Assembly: GCA_045592745.1 (NCBI GenBank)
Contig: JAZNVH010000009.1
Coordinates: forward strand, 1 to 64,000
From: Aphodoplasma sp045592745
Lineage (GTDB): Bacteria > Bacillota > Clostridia > UBA1381 > UMGS1253
DNA length: 64,000 nucleotides
Reading direction: 5' to 3'
In this document: positions 24,951 through 32,133 of the stretch, piece by piece
Numbering within the stretch: the stretch's first letter is position 1
How the letters are laid out: each line of letters opens with the position of its first letter
Position numbers and translations under genes: made by a program
Notes under the pieces: generated by a model
Seen by the model: only the letters and a program-made list of their open reading frames with translations
Databases searched by the model: none
Told to the model about the DNA's origin: nothing

Positions 24951-25346
24951 ATGGCAGAAAAAAACAAGCCGGCTGAAGCAGTTAATGAAGCTGCTTTGGT
25001 CAAAGAAGATGTCAAAGAAGATATCAAAAAAGATATTAAGGTTAACAAACAGGTAAAGGAGGAAGTAAAAATGGCACAGGAAGCATTGGGAATGGTAGAG
25101 ACAAGAGGTCTTGTAGCTGCAATCGAAGCTGCCGATTCAATGGTAAAGGCTGCTAATGTATCACTTATCGGAACAGAGAAAATCGGTTCTGGTCTTGTAA
25201 GTGTAATGGTACGCGGCGATGTAGGTGCAGTTAAGGCTGCTGTTGAAGCAGGTGCAAACAGCGCATCAAGACTCGGCGAGGTAATCGCATCCCACGTTAT
25301 TCCGCGTCCTCACGGCGACGTTGAGAAGATTTTGCCGACTCTTTAA
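24951..25346 (+). CDS. BMC-H shell protein with 40-residue N-terminal extension (dual start)
   Basis: The long form (131 residues) starts at ATG 24951 behind AGGAAGGTGA. Residues 1-40 are a charged, Lys/Glu/Asp-rich segment with hydrophobic residues every fourth position (Val17, Val21, Ile25, Ile29, Val35, Val39), followed by a complete canonical BMC-H domain with pore motif KIGSG. A second start, ATG 25071, has a perfect AAAGGAGG seven bases upstream and would give a 91-residue canonical protein. Both forms may be made. The extension could project from one shell face and bind cargo or other shell units; this is inference. Confidence 0.9.
   Translation: MAEKNKPAEAVNEAALVKEDVKEDIKKDIKVNKQVKEEVKMAQEALGMVETRGLVAAIEAADSMVKAANVSLIGTEKIGSGLVSVMVRGDVGAVKAAVEAGANSASRLGEVIASHVIPRPHGDVEKILPTL
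25056..25073 (+). promoter_or_regulatory. Internal ribosome-binding site and second start in the BMC-H gene
   Basis: AAAGGAGG at 25056-25063 and ATG at 25071. The site is read in frame as Lys-Glu-Glu-Val-Lys by the long form. The same arrangement (AAGGAGGAA, seven to eight A-rich bases, ATGGCACAGGAAGC) precedes the neighbouring copy at 24644. Confidence 0.75.
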
Positions 25347-25382
25347 TCTTCATAAAAAATTCGGCAGAAATGGGAGATAGTT

Positions 25383-25643
25383 ATGGTTATCGGAAAGGTT
25401 ATCTCGAGTATAGTTTCAACAAGAAAAAATGAAAACCTTATGGGAAGTAAGTTTTTGGTTGTTGAACCGCTTGAAAAAATAGGCGGAAAAAGTTTTGTCG
25501 CAGTTGACAATGTTGGCGCAGGTATCGGTGAAACGGTGCTTGTAGCAACAGGAAGTGCGGCACGCGTAGGTACGGGCATGGAAAATAGTCCTATCGACGC
25601 GGTTATTGTCGGAATAGTTGACGATGCGAGAGGACTGGAGTAA
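25383..25643 (+). CDS. BMC-P shell vertex protein (EutN/CcmL/PduN family)
   Basis: An 86-residue pentamer-forming protein that caps the vertices of the shell. It has the family start MVIGKVISSIVSTRK, then LMGSKFLVVEPL, AVDNVGAGIGETVLVATGSAAR (here in part, VDNVGAGIGE and VATGSAAR) and the terminal DAVIVGIVD. A single copy is present in the locus. ATG 25383 follows GGGAGA. Confidence 0.97.
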   Translation: MVIGKVISSIVSTRKNENLMGSKFLVVEPLEKIGGKSFVAVDNVGAGIGETVLVATGSAARVGTGMENSPIDAVIVGIVDDARGLE

Positions 25644-25649
25644 AAAATT

Positions 25650-27017
25650 ATGGACGTAAGAGAGCTTAAAGCAAAGCTTAAAGAGGCAGGGGTTGTCGGT
25701 GCAGGTGGCGCCGGCTTCCCCACTTACGCCAAATTAGGCGAAGGAATTGATACAGTTATATTAAATTGTGCAGAGTGTGAACCGCTTTTAAGACCGCATC
25801 GCTCACTTCTTTTTAAGCATACAGGTGAGGTTTTGGAGGGGTTTGATACTTTGCGCGAAAGTGTTGGTGCAAAAAAGGCTATCGTAGGCATAAAACCTTC
25901 ATACAAGGAAGCTGTATCGGCACTTAAATCGAATATTGATGAGTTTGAAAACATTGAAATTTCGTATCTGCCGGAGATTTATCCTGCAGGTGACGAGGTT
26001 ATCTTGATATATGAAACGACCGGTCGTGTTGTAGCGGCGGGAGCACTTCCAATTTCGGTAGGTGTATGTGTATTCAATGTAGAAACAGCGTACAATGTAT
26101 ATGGGGCACTTCGTGGCGAAAATGTAACACACAAATACGTTACGATTGCAGGCGAGGTGAAAAATCCGTGCACGCTCAGATTACCGCTTGGAATGTCGTT
26201 TGACGAGGCGGTTTCGCTTGCGGGCGGGGCGCTGCGCGACGATGTTGTATACATAAGTGGCGGCCCTATGACGGGAAGCATAGTTTCTGCAAATAAAAGA
26301 ATTGGCAAAACTACAAATGCAATTTTAGTTATGCCACCGAATCATAATATTGTAAATAAGAGGAGGGTCAAATCCTCCGTTTCAATAAATCGTGCTATGA
26401 GCGCGTGCTGTCAGTGCAGAATGTGCACTGATATGTGTCCGCGTAATCTGCTTGGTCATCCGATTGAACCGCATAGTTTTATGCTTGCGGCCAAAAACGG
26501 CGATGCAACAAAAGTGGATGCAGTGCTCAATACCGCATTTTGCTCAGGCTGTGGCATATGTGAGATGTTTGCATGTCCGCAGGGGCTTTCGCCGAGAACT
26601 CTTATTTCGGAGTGCAAGGCTGAGCTTAGAAATGCAGGCGTAAAACCGCCAAAGGTAGAAACAAAGAGCGTAAATGAAATGCGAGATTACGCACGAATTC
26701 CTATGTCACGGCTTATATCACGTCTTGATTTGACAAAATATAACGTGGATGCACCATTAAATGAGGCTCAACCTTCGGTAAGTAAACTGAAAATTGCACT
26801 TTCGCAAAGTATTGGCGCAGTGCCGACAGTTATTGTCAAGGTGGGTGATAAGGTGAGAGCCGGTCAGTGTGTGGCAAAGGCAGATGAGGATAAGCTTTCG
26901 GTAAACCTTCATTCTCCGATTGACGGAGTGGTGACAAAGGTTAAGGAAAAGTTTATTGTAATTGAAAAAAGCAATATAAAAAAAGAAGAAAGGGTAGGTG
27001 AGCCGACAAATGAATAA
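25650..27017 (+). CDS. PduS/RnfC-like flavo-iron-sulphur oxidoreductase
   Basis: A 455-residue protein of the RnfC/PduS group. The N-terminal GVVGAGGAGFPTYAKLG is the nucleotide-binding segment shared with RnfC and NuoF. Two 4Fe-4S motifs are visible: Cys253/254-x-Cys256-x2-Cys259-x3-Cys263 and Cys298-x2-Cys301-x2-Cys304-x4-Cys309. The C-terminus (HSPIDGVVTKV) is a barrel-sandwich-like domain. In Pdu compartments PduS reduces cobalamin; here the dehydratase is a radical enzyme, so the protein more likely moves electrons from NADH across the shell, perhaps through the PduT-type shell protein whose gene overlaps its 3' end, or supplies the activase. Confidence 0.9.
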   Translation: MDVRELKAKLKEAGVVGAGGAGFPTYAKLGEGIDTVILNCAECEPLLRPHRSLLFKHTGEVLEGFDTLRESVGAKKAIVGIKPSYKEAVSALKSNIDEFENIEISYLPEIYPAGDEVILIYETTGRVVAAGALPISVGVCVFNVETAYNVYGALRGENVTHKYVTIAGEVKNPCTLRLPLGMSFDEAVSLAGGALRDDVVYISGGPMTGSIVSANKRIGKTTNAILVMPPNHNIVNKRRVKSSVSINRAMSACCQCRMCTDMCPRNLLGHPIEPHSFMLAAKNGDATKVDAVLNTAFCSGCGICEMFACPQGLSPRTLISECKAELRNAGVKPPKVETKSVNEMRDYARIPMSRLISRLDLTKYNVDAPLNEAQPSVSKLKIALSQSIGAVPTVIVKVGDKVRAGQCVAKADEDKLSVNLHSPIDGVVTKVKEKFIVIEKSNIKKEERVGEPTNE

Positions 27018-27558
27018 AGCTATTGCAATGGTAGAAACAAGCACGGTTACAACCGGTTTTCTGGCGGCTGACCTTATTATAAAAACGGCGGCAGTAAAGA
27101 TTATCTTTGCAAAGACAGTCTGTCCCGGAAAATACCTTATATTATTCAGCGGTGATATAAGCGCCGTTAAAGCGTCGCACGATGCAGCTTGCAAAGCATA
27201 TGGCTCAAAAGTTGCTGACAGTTTTGTACTTGGTAATCCGCACGAATCGATTTTTGATGCAATGCTTGGTGTACCGGGTACGGATGGACTTAAAGCACTT
27301 GGAATAATTGAAACATATAGCGCGTCAAGCGCTGTAAAGGCTGCAGATATTGCGGCTAAAACTGCGATAGTATCACTAGTTGAGCTTCGCTTGGCAGTTG
27401 GTATGTGCGGAAAGTCATATCTTTTGTTTACAGGTGACGTTGCGGCGGTTGAAGCGGCAACTGAGCATGTTAAAAAGGAAATTAAGGAAAGCTCAATGCT
27501 TCTTGACTGTGCAGTTATTGCAAGTCCGAGCAAGGAGCTGGCAGAATCTATTTTTTAG
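27010..27558 (+). CDS. BMC-T shell protein, PduT type (probable 4Fe-4S pore)
   Basis: A tandem-BMC-domain shell protein of 182 residues. I start it at ATG 27010, about eight bases after AGGGTAGGTG and overlapping the PduS-like stop by eight bases; a GTG at 26998 lies inside that site. Domain 1 spans residues 1-90, domain 2 95-182. KTVCPGKY puts a Cys at residue 38, the same residue that binds a 4Fe-4S cluster at the threefold pore of Salmonella PduT. The overlap with the PduS-like gene supports an electron-transfer pair. Confidence 0.92.
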   Translation: MNKAIAMVETSTVTTGFLAADLIIKTAAVKIIFAKTVCPGKYLILFSGDISAVKASHDAACKAYGSKVADSFVLGNPHESIFDAMLGVPGTDGLKALGIIETYSASSAVKAADIAAKTAIVSLVELRLAVGMCGKSYLLFTGDVAAVEAATEHVKKEIKESSMLLDCAVIASPSKELAESIF

Positions 27559-27600
27559 TAGTTTATAGTTTTATATAAATAAAGTTTTGAGGTGACAGAT

Positions 27601-28995
27601 ATGCAAATTGATGAGGCTAAAATTCAAAAAATTATTACTGATGTAATAGGAAGTTTAAATTCACAAACTCAGGATACGCGCTCACAGAAGGGCGTATTCG
27701 AGTCAATGACAGATGCGCTTGCAGCTGTAAAGGTTGCATACAAGCAGTTCCGCTCCTATACTGTTGCACAGCGTGAAAAGATGATTGAGAAAATCCGTGA
27801 GTACATACTTGAAGAAGCTGAGCAAATGGCAAAGCTTGGTGTTGAGGAAACAGGTATGGGACGCGTGAGCGATAAGATAATCAAGCATCAGCTTGTTGCA
27901 AACAAGACGCCCGGTACAGAGGATATCTGCCCGCGTGCTTACAGCGGCGACTGTGGTCTTACACTTGTTGAGATGGCTCCGTTTGGTATTATCGGAAGTA
28001 TTACACCGTCTACAAATCCAAGCGAAACAGTACTTTGTAACTCAATCGGTATGATTGCAGGCGGAAATGCGGTTGTATTTAATCCTCATCCGAACGCAAA
28101 GAGAACATCAAACTATGCGGTAGACCTTGTAAACCGTGCTATTCTGGCAGCAGGCGGCCCTGAAAATCTTGTAGTTTCAGTAAAAGTTCCTACAATGGAT
28201 TCAAGTAATGAAATGGTATCCGACAAGGATGTAAAATTGCTTGTTGCAACAGGTGGTCCTGGCGTTGTAAAGATGCTTTTGTCATCGGGCAAGAAAGCAA
28301 TCGGCGCAGGTGCGGGAAATCCGCCCGTAATCGTAGACGATACTGTTGATATCGCAAAAGCTGCTTCTGACATTGTAAAGGGTGCAAGCTTTGACAACAA
28401 CTTGCCGTGCATTGCAGAAAAAGAGTGTTTTGCATTTGACAGCATATGTGATATGCTGATTGATAAAATGACACAGAGCGGTGCTTATCTTATAAGTGGT
28501 GCTCAGGTTGATGAGCTTGTTAAAATTGCTCTTGTAAACAAAGACGGAAAATACAGCATTAACAAAAAGTGGGTTGGCAAGGATGCATCGCTTTTCTTAA
28601 AAGAGCTTGGAATTAATTCTGATGCAAGACTTATTATAATGGAAACAGATGCAAAGCATCCGTTTGTACAGACAGAGCTTATGATGCCTATTTTGCCTAT
28701 TGTACGTGTAAAGGATATTGACGAGGCAATCGAGCTTGCTGTTGCGGCAGAGCATGGAAATCGTCACTCAGCTCACATTCACTCAAAGAATGTTGACAGA
28801 CTTACTGCGTTTGCGCGTGCTGTTGAAACAACAATATTTGTAAAAAATGCACCTTCGTATGCAGGCATTGGTGCAGGCGGTGAAGGTCATACAACCTTTA
28901 CGATTGCAGGCCCTACAGGAGAAGGTATTACAAGTGCAAGAAGCTTTACAAGACAGCGTCGCTGCGTAATGGCTGACGGTTTGCACATTATTTAA
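27601..28995 (+). CDS. CoA-acylating propionaldehyde dehydrogenase (PduP type)
   Basis: Converts propionaldehyde, CoA and NAD+ to propionyl-CoA inside the compartment. The start is ATG 27601, six bases after TGAGGTGA, giving 464 residues. Residues 1-20 (IDEAKIQKIITDVIGSL) form the amphipathic encapsulation helix, followed by a Gln/Ser/Thr-rich linker. The catalytic Cys270 lies in NNLPCIAEKE. SITPSTNPSETVLCN and GGPGVVKMLLSSGKKAIGAG (here GGPGVVKMLL and GAGAGNPP) are typical of the acylating group. Confidence 0.95.
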   Translation: MQIDEAKIQKIITDVIGSLNSQTQDTRSQKGVFESMTDALAAVKVAYKQFRSYTVAQREKMIEKIREYILEEAEQMAKLGVEETGMGRVSDKIIKHQLVANKTPGTEDICPRAYSGDCGLTLVEMAPFGIIGSITPSTNPSETVLCNSIGMIAGGNAVVFNPHPNAKRTSNYAVDLVNRAILAAGGPENLVVSVKVPTMDSSNEMVSDKDVKLLVATGGPGVVKMLLSSGKKAIGAGAGNPPVIVDDTVDIAKAASDIVKGASFDNNLPCIAEKECFAFDSICDMLIDKMTQSGAYLISGAQVDELVKIALVNKDGKYSINKKWVGKDASLFLKELGINSDARLIIMETDAKHPFVQTELMMPILPIVRVKDIDEAIELAVAAEHGNRHSAHIHSKNVDRLTAFARAVETTIFVKNAPSYAGIGAGGEGHTTFTIAGPTGEGITSARSFTRQRRCVMADGLHII

Positions 28996-29045
28996 GAAAA
29001 TGACATTAACGCTGATGAAAAAAATCGGCGGAAGGGAGATTTTAA

Positions 29046-29393
29046 ATGAAATCACTCGGATTGGTTGAGGTATACAGCTTTACTACTGCGCTTTGTGCGG
29101 CTGACGCTGCAGCAAAGGCGGCTAATGTAAAGGTTATAGCTTTTGACAGAAACAGACCTATACGCGAAGATGTGCCTGCACCGCTTGTTATGGTAGTAAA
29201 AATAGAGGGCGATGTTGCAGATGTACGTGCAGGAGTTGAGGCTGCAAAAGCATATGCCAAGTCTAAGGGACGCTATATTGTATCGCATATTATAGCAAGA
29301 CCTGATGAAGATACAGAGCATATGGCGTACTTGATGGACATCAACAAGGATAAGTACAACAAAAAGCTTCCAAAGACAATGAAGGGTATATAA
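29046..29393 (+). CDS. BMC-H shell protein with enlarged pore loop and C-terminal tail
   Basis: A 115-residue single-domain shell protein (SLGLVEVYSFTTALCAADAA start, SHIIARPDEDTE near the end). Where the canonical paralogues have the pore segment EKIGSGLV, this one reads DRNRPIREDVPAPLV, about seven residues longer and without Gly-Ser-Gly. After the BMC domain there is a basic tail of about 25 residues (INKDKYNKKLPKTMKGI). It resembles GrpU-like shell proteins in being a divergent BMC-H of a glycyl-radical compartment, but it has no Cys in the pore loop, so an Fe/S pore is not expected. ATG 29046 follows GAAGGGAG. Confidence 0.88.
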   Translation: MKSLGLVEVYSFTTALCAADAAAKAANVKVIAFDRNRPIREDVPAPLVMVVKIEGDVADVRAGVEAAKAYAKSKGRYIVSHIIARPDEDTEHMAYLMDINKDKYNKKLPKTMKGI

Positions 29394-29416
29394 GGCTTTT
29401 TAGCGAGGTGCGAAAT

Positions 29417-29704
29417 ATGGAAATGACTAATAATTCAATTGGAATACTTGAGGTTTCGGGCTTGGTAGCATCGATTGAAGGACTTGATGCCATGCTTAAG
29501 GCTGCCGATGTTCGCCTCATACATACAGAAAAACGACTCGGCGGAAGACTTGTTACGCTCATTGTTATGGGAGAGGTATCTGCAGTAACGGCGTCTGTTG
29601 AAGCAGGACGCAATATGGCAGCACGTCTTGGCAAGGTGTTCAGTTACGAGGTTATAGCAAGACCGCATGAGGAAATTATGAAATTCTTTGATACAGATAT
29701 ATAA
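29417..29704 (+). CDS. BMC-H shell protein, variant pore
   Basis: A 95-residue single-domain shell protein. I start it at ATG 29417, six bases after GCGAGGTG. IGILEVSGLVASIEGLDAML and VIARPHEEIMKFF are canonical, while the pore segment reads EKRLGGRLV, placing Arg residues on both sides of the Gly-Gly instead of KIGSG. A more positively charged pore could favour anionic metabolites such as acyl-phosphate or DHAP; this is inference. Confidence 0.93.
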   Translation: MEMTNNSIGILEVSGLVASIEGLDAMLKAADVRLIHTEKRLGGRLVTLIVMGEVSAVTASVEAGRNMAARLGKVFSYEVIARPHEEIMKFFDTDI

Positions 29705-29718
29705 GAAGGTGACCAGAC

Positions 29719-30408
29719 ATGTATGATGAAAAGCTTATAGAAAAGATTGTTGCAGAGGTTATAAATTCATCAATGAGTACAACTGCAAAAGGCGATGCAA
29801 AGCCCGAGATAGCAAATAGCGACGATAAAGAAATTAAGGTAGGCGTCTCACAAAGACATGTTCACCTTTCACAAGAAGATCTTGAAACTTTATTCGGTAA
29901 AGGCTATGAGCTTACTGTAAAGAAGGTTTTGATGGGCAGAGAGTACGCTTCAAATGAGGTTGTTACGCTTGTAGGACCATCGCTTAAGGCAATTGAGAAT
30001 GTAAGAGTACTTGGACCTGTGCGTAAAAATACTCAGGTAGAAATTTCAAGAACAGATACGTTTATATTAAAGGTAAGTCCCCCTGTTCGTCCGTCGGGCG
30101 ATGTAAAAGGCTCTGAGAAAATTGTTTTGGTAGGGCCAAAAGGCAGTGTATATCTTAAAGAAGGCGTAATTATTGCAAACAGACATATACACCTTTCACC
30201 AGAAGGTGCTGCTGAGCATGGTGTTAATGACGGCGATTGCGTCGATGTTCGCATAGAGGGTGAAAAACCTACATTATTTTATGATGTACAGGTAAGAGTA
30301 CGTGATGACTTTAACAGCGAAATGCATATTGATACTGACGATGCTAACTGTGCAGGACTTAAAAACGGCAATACAGTAAAAATACTTGCAAAAAGAAAGT
30401 CGAAATAA
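29719..30408 (+). CDS. pduL: Phosphate propanoyltransferase PduL, with encapsulation helix
   Basis: Transfers propionyl from CoA to phosphate and so recycles CoA inside the compartment. The 229-residue protein begins with an amphipathic helix (EKLIEKIVAEVINSS), then a Ser/Thr/Asp-rich linker. Two PduL domains follow, carrying the zinc-binding motifs QRHVHLS (about residue 45) and NRHIHLS (about residue 154). No propionate kinase gene is present in the window. It is the last enzymatic gene of the locus. Confidence 0.95.
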   Translation: MYDEKLIEKIVAEVINSSMSTTAKGDAKPEIANSDDKEIKVGVSQRHVHLSQEDLETLFGKGYELTVKKVLMGREYASNEVVTLVGPSLKAIENVRVLGPVRKNTQVEISRTDTFILKVSPPVRPSGDVKGSEKIVLVGPKGSVYLKEGVIIANRHIHLSPEGAAEHGVNDGDCVDVRIEGEKPTLFYDVQVRVRDDFNSEMHIDTDDANCAGLKNGNTVKILAKRKSK

Positions 30409-30427
30409 TAAAGTATTATATAAATTA

Positions 30428-30445
30428 TGCCACATTATAGTGGCA
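30428..30445. repeat. Perfect inverted repeat between pduL and the DeoR gene
   Basis: TGCCAC-ATTATA-GTGGCA, 20 bases after the pduL stop and 15 before the probable regulator start. It may be an operator for autoregulation or a small hairpin that lowers regulator translation; it is not followed by a T run, so it is not a terminator. Confidence 0.45.
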
Positions 30446-30459
30446 GAATGGAGAGTCTT

Positions 30460-31221
30460 ATGTTTGCACCTGAGCGTCATAAGAGAATATTAGAGCTTTT
30501 GGAAGAAAGCGGCTCTGTGCTTGTAAGCAAGCTCAGCGATGAGCTTGGAGTAACAGAGGAAACGGTGCGCCGTGACCTTGAAAAGCTTGAAAAAAGCGAG
30601 GCGCTTATGCGTACTCACGGCGGAGCTGTGCCGGTGAGTCGTACGTCATACGAGCTTTCAATAGAAAAGCGCAAAAAAACCAATGTAGACGTAAAGCAAA
30701 AGCTTGCAAGAGCTGCGTGCGAGCATATTATGCCAGGCGATACGATATTTCTTGATGCGTCAACTACTACGTTTTATATGGCAAAAGAGCTTCGAAGCTT
30801 TAATAATCTGACGGTTATTACAAACTCGCTAAGAGTTATAAATGAGCTTGTTGCCTGTGAAAATATTAAAGTTATAGCTGTTGGAGGACTTGTATCAAAT
30901 AACTTTTCTTTTGTTGGAGCTCATGCTCATGCTACTATTGCTGAAAAATATTTTGCAGGTAAGCTGTTTTTCAGCAGTCGCGGTGTAAGTGCTGATGCGG
31001 GTATTCTTGAAAGTAATGAAGATGAAAAAAATATCAAGACTGCAATGCTTAATAACTGCGAAGAGGCTTTTTATCTTTGTGACAGCACAAAGATAGGCAA
31101 GGTTGGGTTTACAAAGCTTGCAAAATTTGATGATATTGATTACTTTATTACAGATGCCGAGCTTGATGAAAAAATGTGCGAAGTTCTTGAGGCAAGCAGC
31201 GTTATAGTGGAAAAAATATAA
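30460..31221 (+). CDS. DeoR-family transcriptional regulator, probable repressor of the BMC locus
   Basis: A 253-residue DeoR-type repressor. I start it at ATG 30460 (MFAPERHKRILELL), just after TGGAGAG; an upstream in-frame ATG at 30427 would add 11 residues and precede that site. The N-terminal winged helix reads VSKLSDELGVTEETVRRDLEKLE, shown here as ELGVTEETVRRDLEKL, and the sugar-phosphate-binding domain has the family's GDTIFLDASTTT and TNSLRVINEL segments. Such regulators sense phosphorylated sugars. It sits at the end of the compartment locus and probably controls it by sensing fuculose- or rhamnulose-phosphate, or DHAP. Confidence 0.92.
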   Translation: MFAPERHKRILELLEESGSVLVSKLSDELGVTEETVRRDLEKLEKSEALMRTHGGAVPVSRTSYELSIEKRKKTNVDVKQKLARAACEHIMPGDTIFLDASTTTFYMAKELRSFNNLTVITNSLRVINELVACENIKVIAVGGLVSNNFSFVGAHAHATIAEKYFAGKLFFSSRGVSADAGILESNEDEKNIKTAMLNNCEEAFYLCDSTKIGKVGFTKLAKFDDIDYFITDAELDEKMCEVLEASSVIVEKI

Positions 31222-31235
31222 TTAAGATAATATAA

Positions 31236-31266
31236 GGCAATTTTCGTATACGAAAATTGCTTTTTT
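31236..31266 (+). terminator. Terminator of the BMC locus
   Basis: GCAATTTTCG-TATA-CGAAAATTGC is a perfect 24-base palindrome (31237-31260) followed by six T. It closes the BMC/deoR transcript. Confidence 0.9.
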
Positions 31267-31328
31267 ATATTGAATCTATATAAGTAACAAATAAATGTAT
31301 AAAAATACAAAAAAGCTTTAAAATTCTA

Positions 31329-31368
31329 TTGCCAAAGATGGTTTTGTGTGCTATTATAATACACAGAA
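31329..31368 (+). promoter_or_regulatory. Promoter and candidate operator of the amino-acid ABC importer
   Basis: TTGCCA at 31329-31334 and TATTAT at 31352-31357 with a 17-base spacer and an upstream TG. An inverted repeat TGTGT...ACACA (31345-31349 and 31361-31365) brackets the -10 box. ACACAGAA at 31361-31368 repeats the octamer found at both BMC promoters, so this importer may belong to the same regulon; a single copy could also be chance. Confidence 0.55.
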
Positions 31369-31384
31369 GGGGTGAAGTTTTTTA

Positions 31385-32083
31385 ATGCAGTGGTTTTATA
31401 ATTGGTTTGATGGAATAAAAAGTGATTTTATTTTAAATTTTATAGCAGAAAATAGATATATGTACATAGTAAGAGGCTTTGGCGTTACAATAAAGGTTTC
31501 GCTTTTGTCAGTACTTATTGGTATATTGATAGGCGTATTTATAGCACTTGCAGCACTTTCAAAGAACAAGATATTAAAGACAGTTTCGCGTTGGTATACA
31601 GATATAATTCGTGGTACGCCCGCCGTTACGCAGCTGCTTATCGTATATTTCGTAATTTTCGGTTCATCAAGACTTGATAAATGGATAATTGCAAGTATTG
31701 CTTTTGGTATAAATTCGGGTGCATATGTTTCGGAGATAATTCGAGCGGGAATACAAAGCGTTGACCATGGTCAGGTCGAAGCGGGACGTTCGCTGGGACT
31801 TAGCGCGGCACAGACGATGATAAAGATTGTAATTCCGCAGGCTGTCAAGAATATATTCCCTGCGCTTGTAAATGAGTTTATTGTCCTTATCAAAGAAACG
31901 GCCATCGTAGGCTTTATAGGACTTGAGGATCTTGCAAAAGGCGGCGACTTTATACGAAGCCGTACGTATTCGGCGTTTATGCCGCTTGTTGGTACGGCGA
32001 TTATATATTTCCTTCTCATAAAAGTTCTGACAAAACTGTTTACGGTTTTGGAAAAAAGACTTCGCAAGTCGGAAATAAGATAA
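31385..32083 (+). CDS. Polar amino-acid ABC transporter, permease
   Basis: A 232-residue permease of the HisM/GlnP family with five hydrophobic segments. The N-terminal GFGVTIKVSLLSVLIGI and the EAA loop EAGRSLGLSAAQTMIKIVIPQA, of which EAGRSLGLSAAQTM is diagnostic, mark the ATPase docking site. It should form a homodimer that works with the ATPase and binding protein encoded downstream. ATG 31385 follows GAAGGGGTG. The substrate is a polar amino acid, not further defined. Confidence 0.93.
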   Translation: MQWFYNWFDGIKSDFILNFIAENRYMYIVRGFGVTIKVSLLSVLIGILIGVFIALAALSKNKILKTVSRWYTDIIRGTPAVTQLLIVYFVIFGSSRLDKWIIASIAFGINSGAYVSEIIRAGIQSVDHGQVEAGRSLGLSAAQTMIKIVIPQAVKNIFPALVNEFIVLIKETAIVGFIGLEDLAKGGDFIRSRTYSAFMPLVGTAIIYFLLIKVLTKLFTVLEKRLRKSEIR

Positions 32084-32133
32084 TTATGGTTATATAATGT
32101 TGCTGAAAATATTGCAGTAGAATGGAGATTGTT

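Noticed and set aside
26757..27533. Open frame of 258 codons on the minus strand across the PduS-like and PduT-type genes
   Set aside because: Composition typical of a shadow frame; both + strand genes carry conserved motifs and ribosome sites.
29046..29393. Fe/S-cluster pore (GrpU-like) in the long-loop shell protein
   Set aside because: The pore loop contains no Cys; the only Cys is in the first helix.
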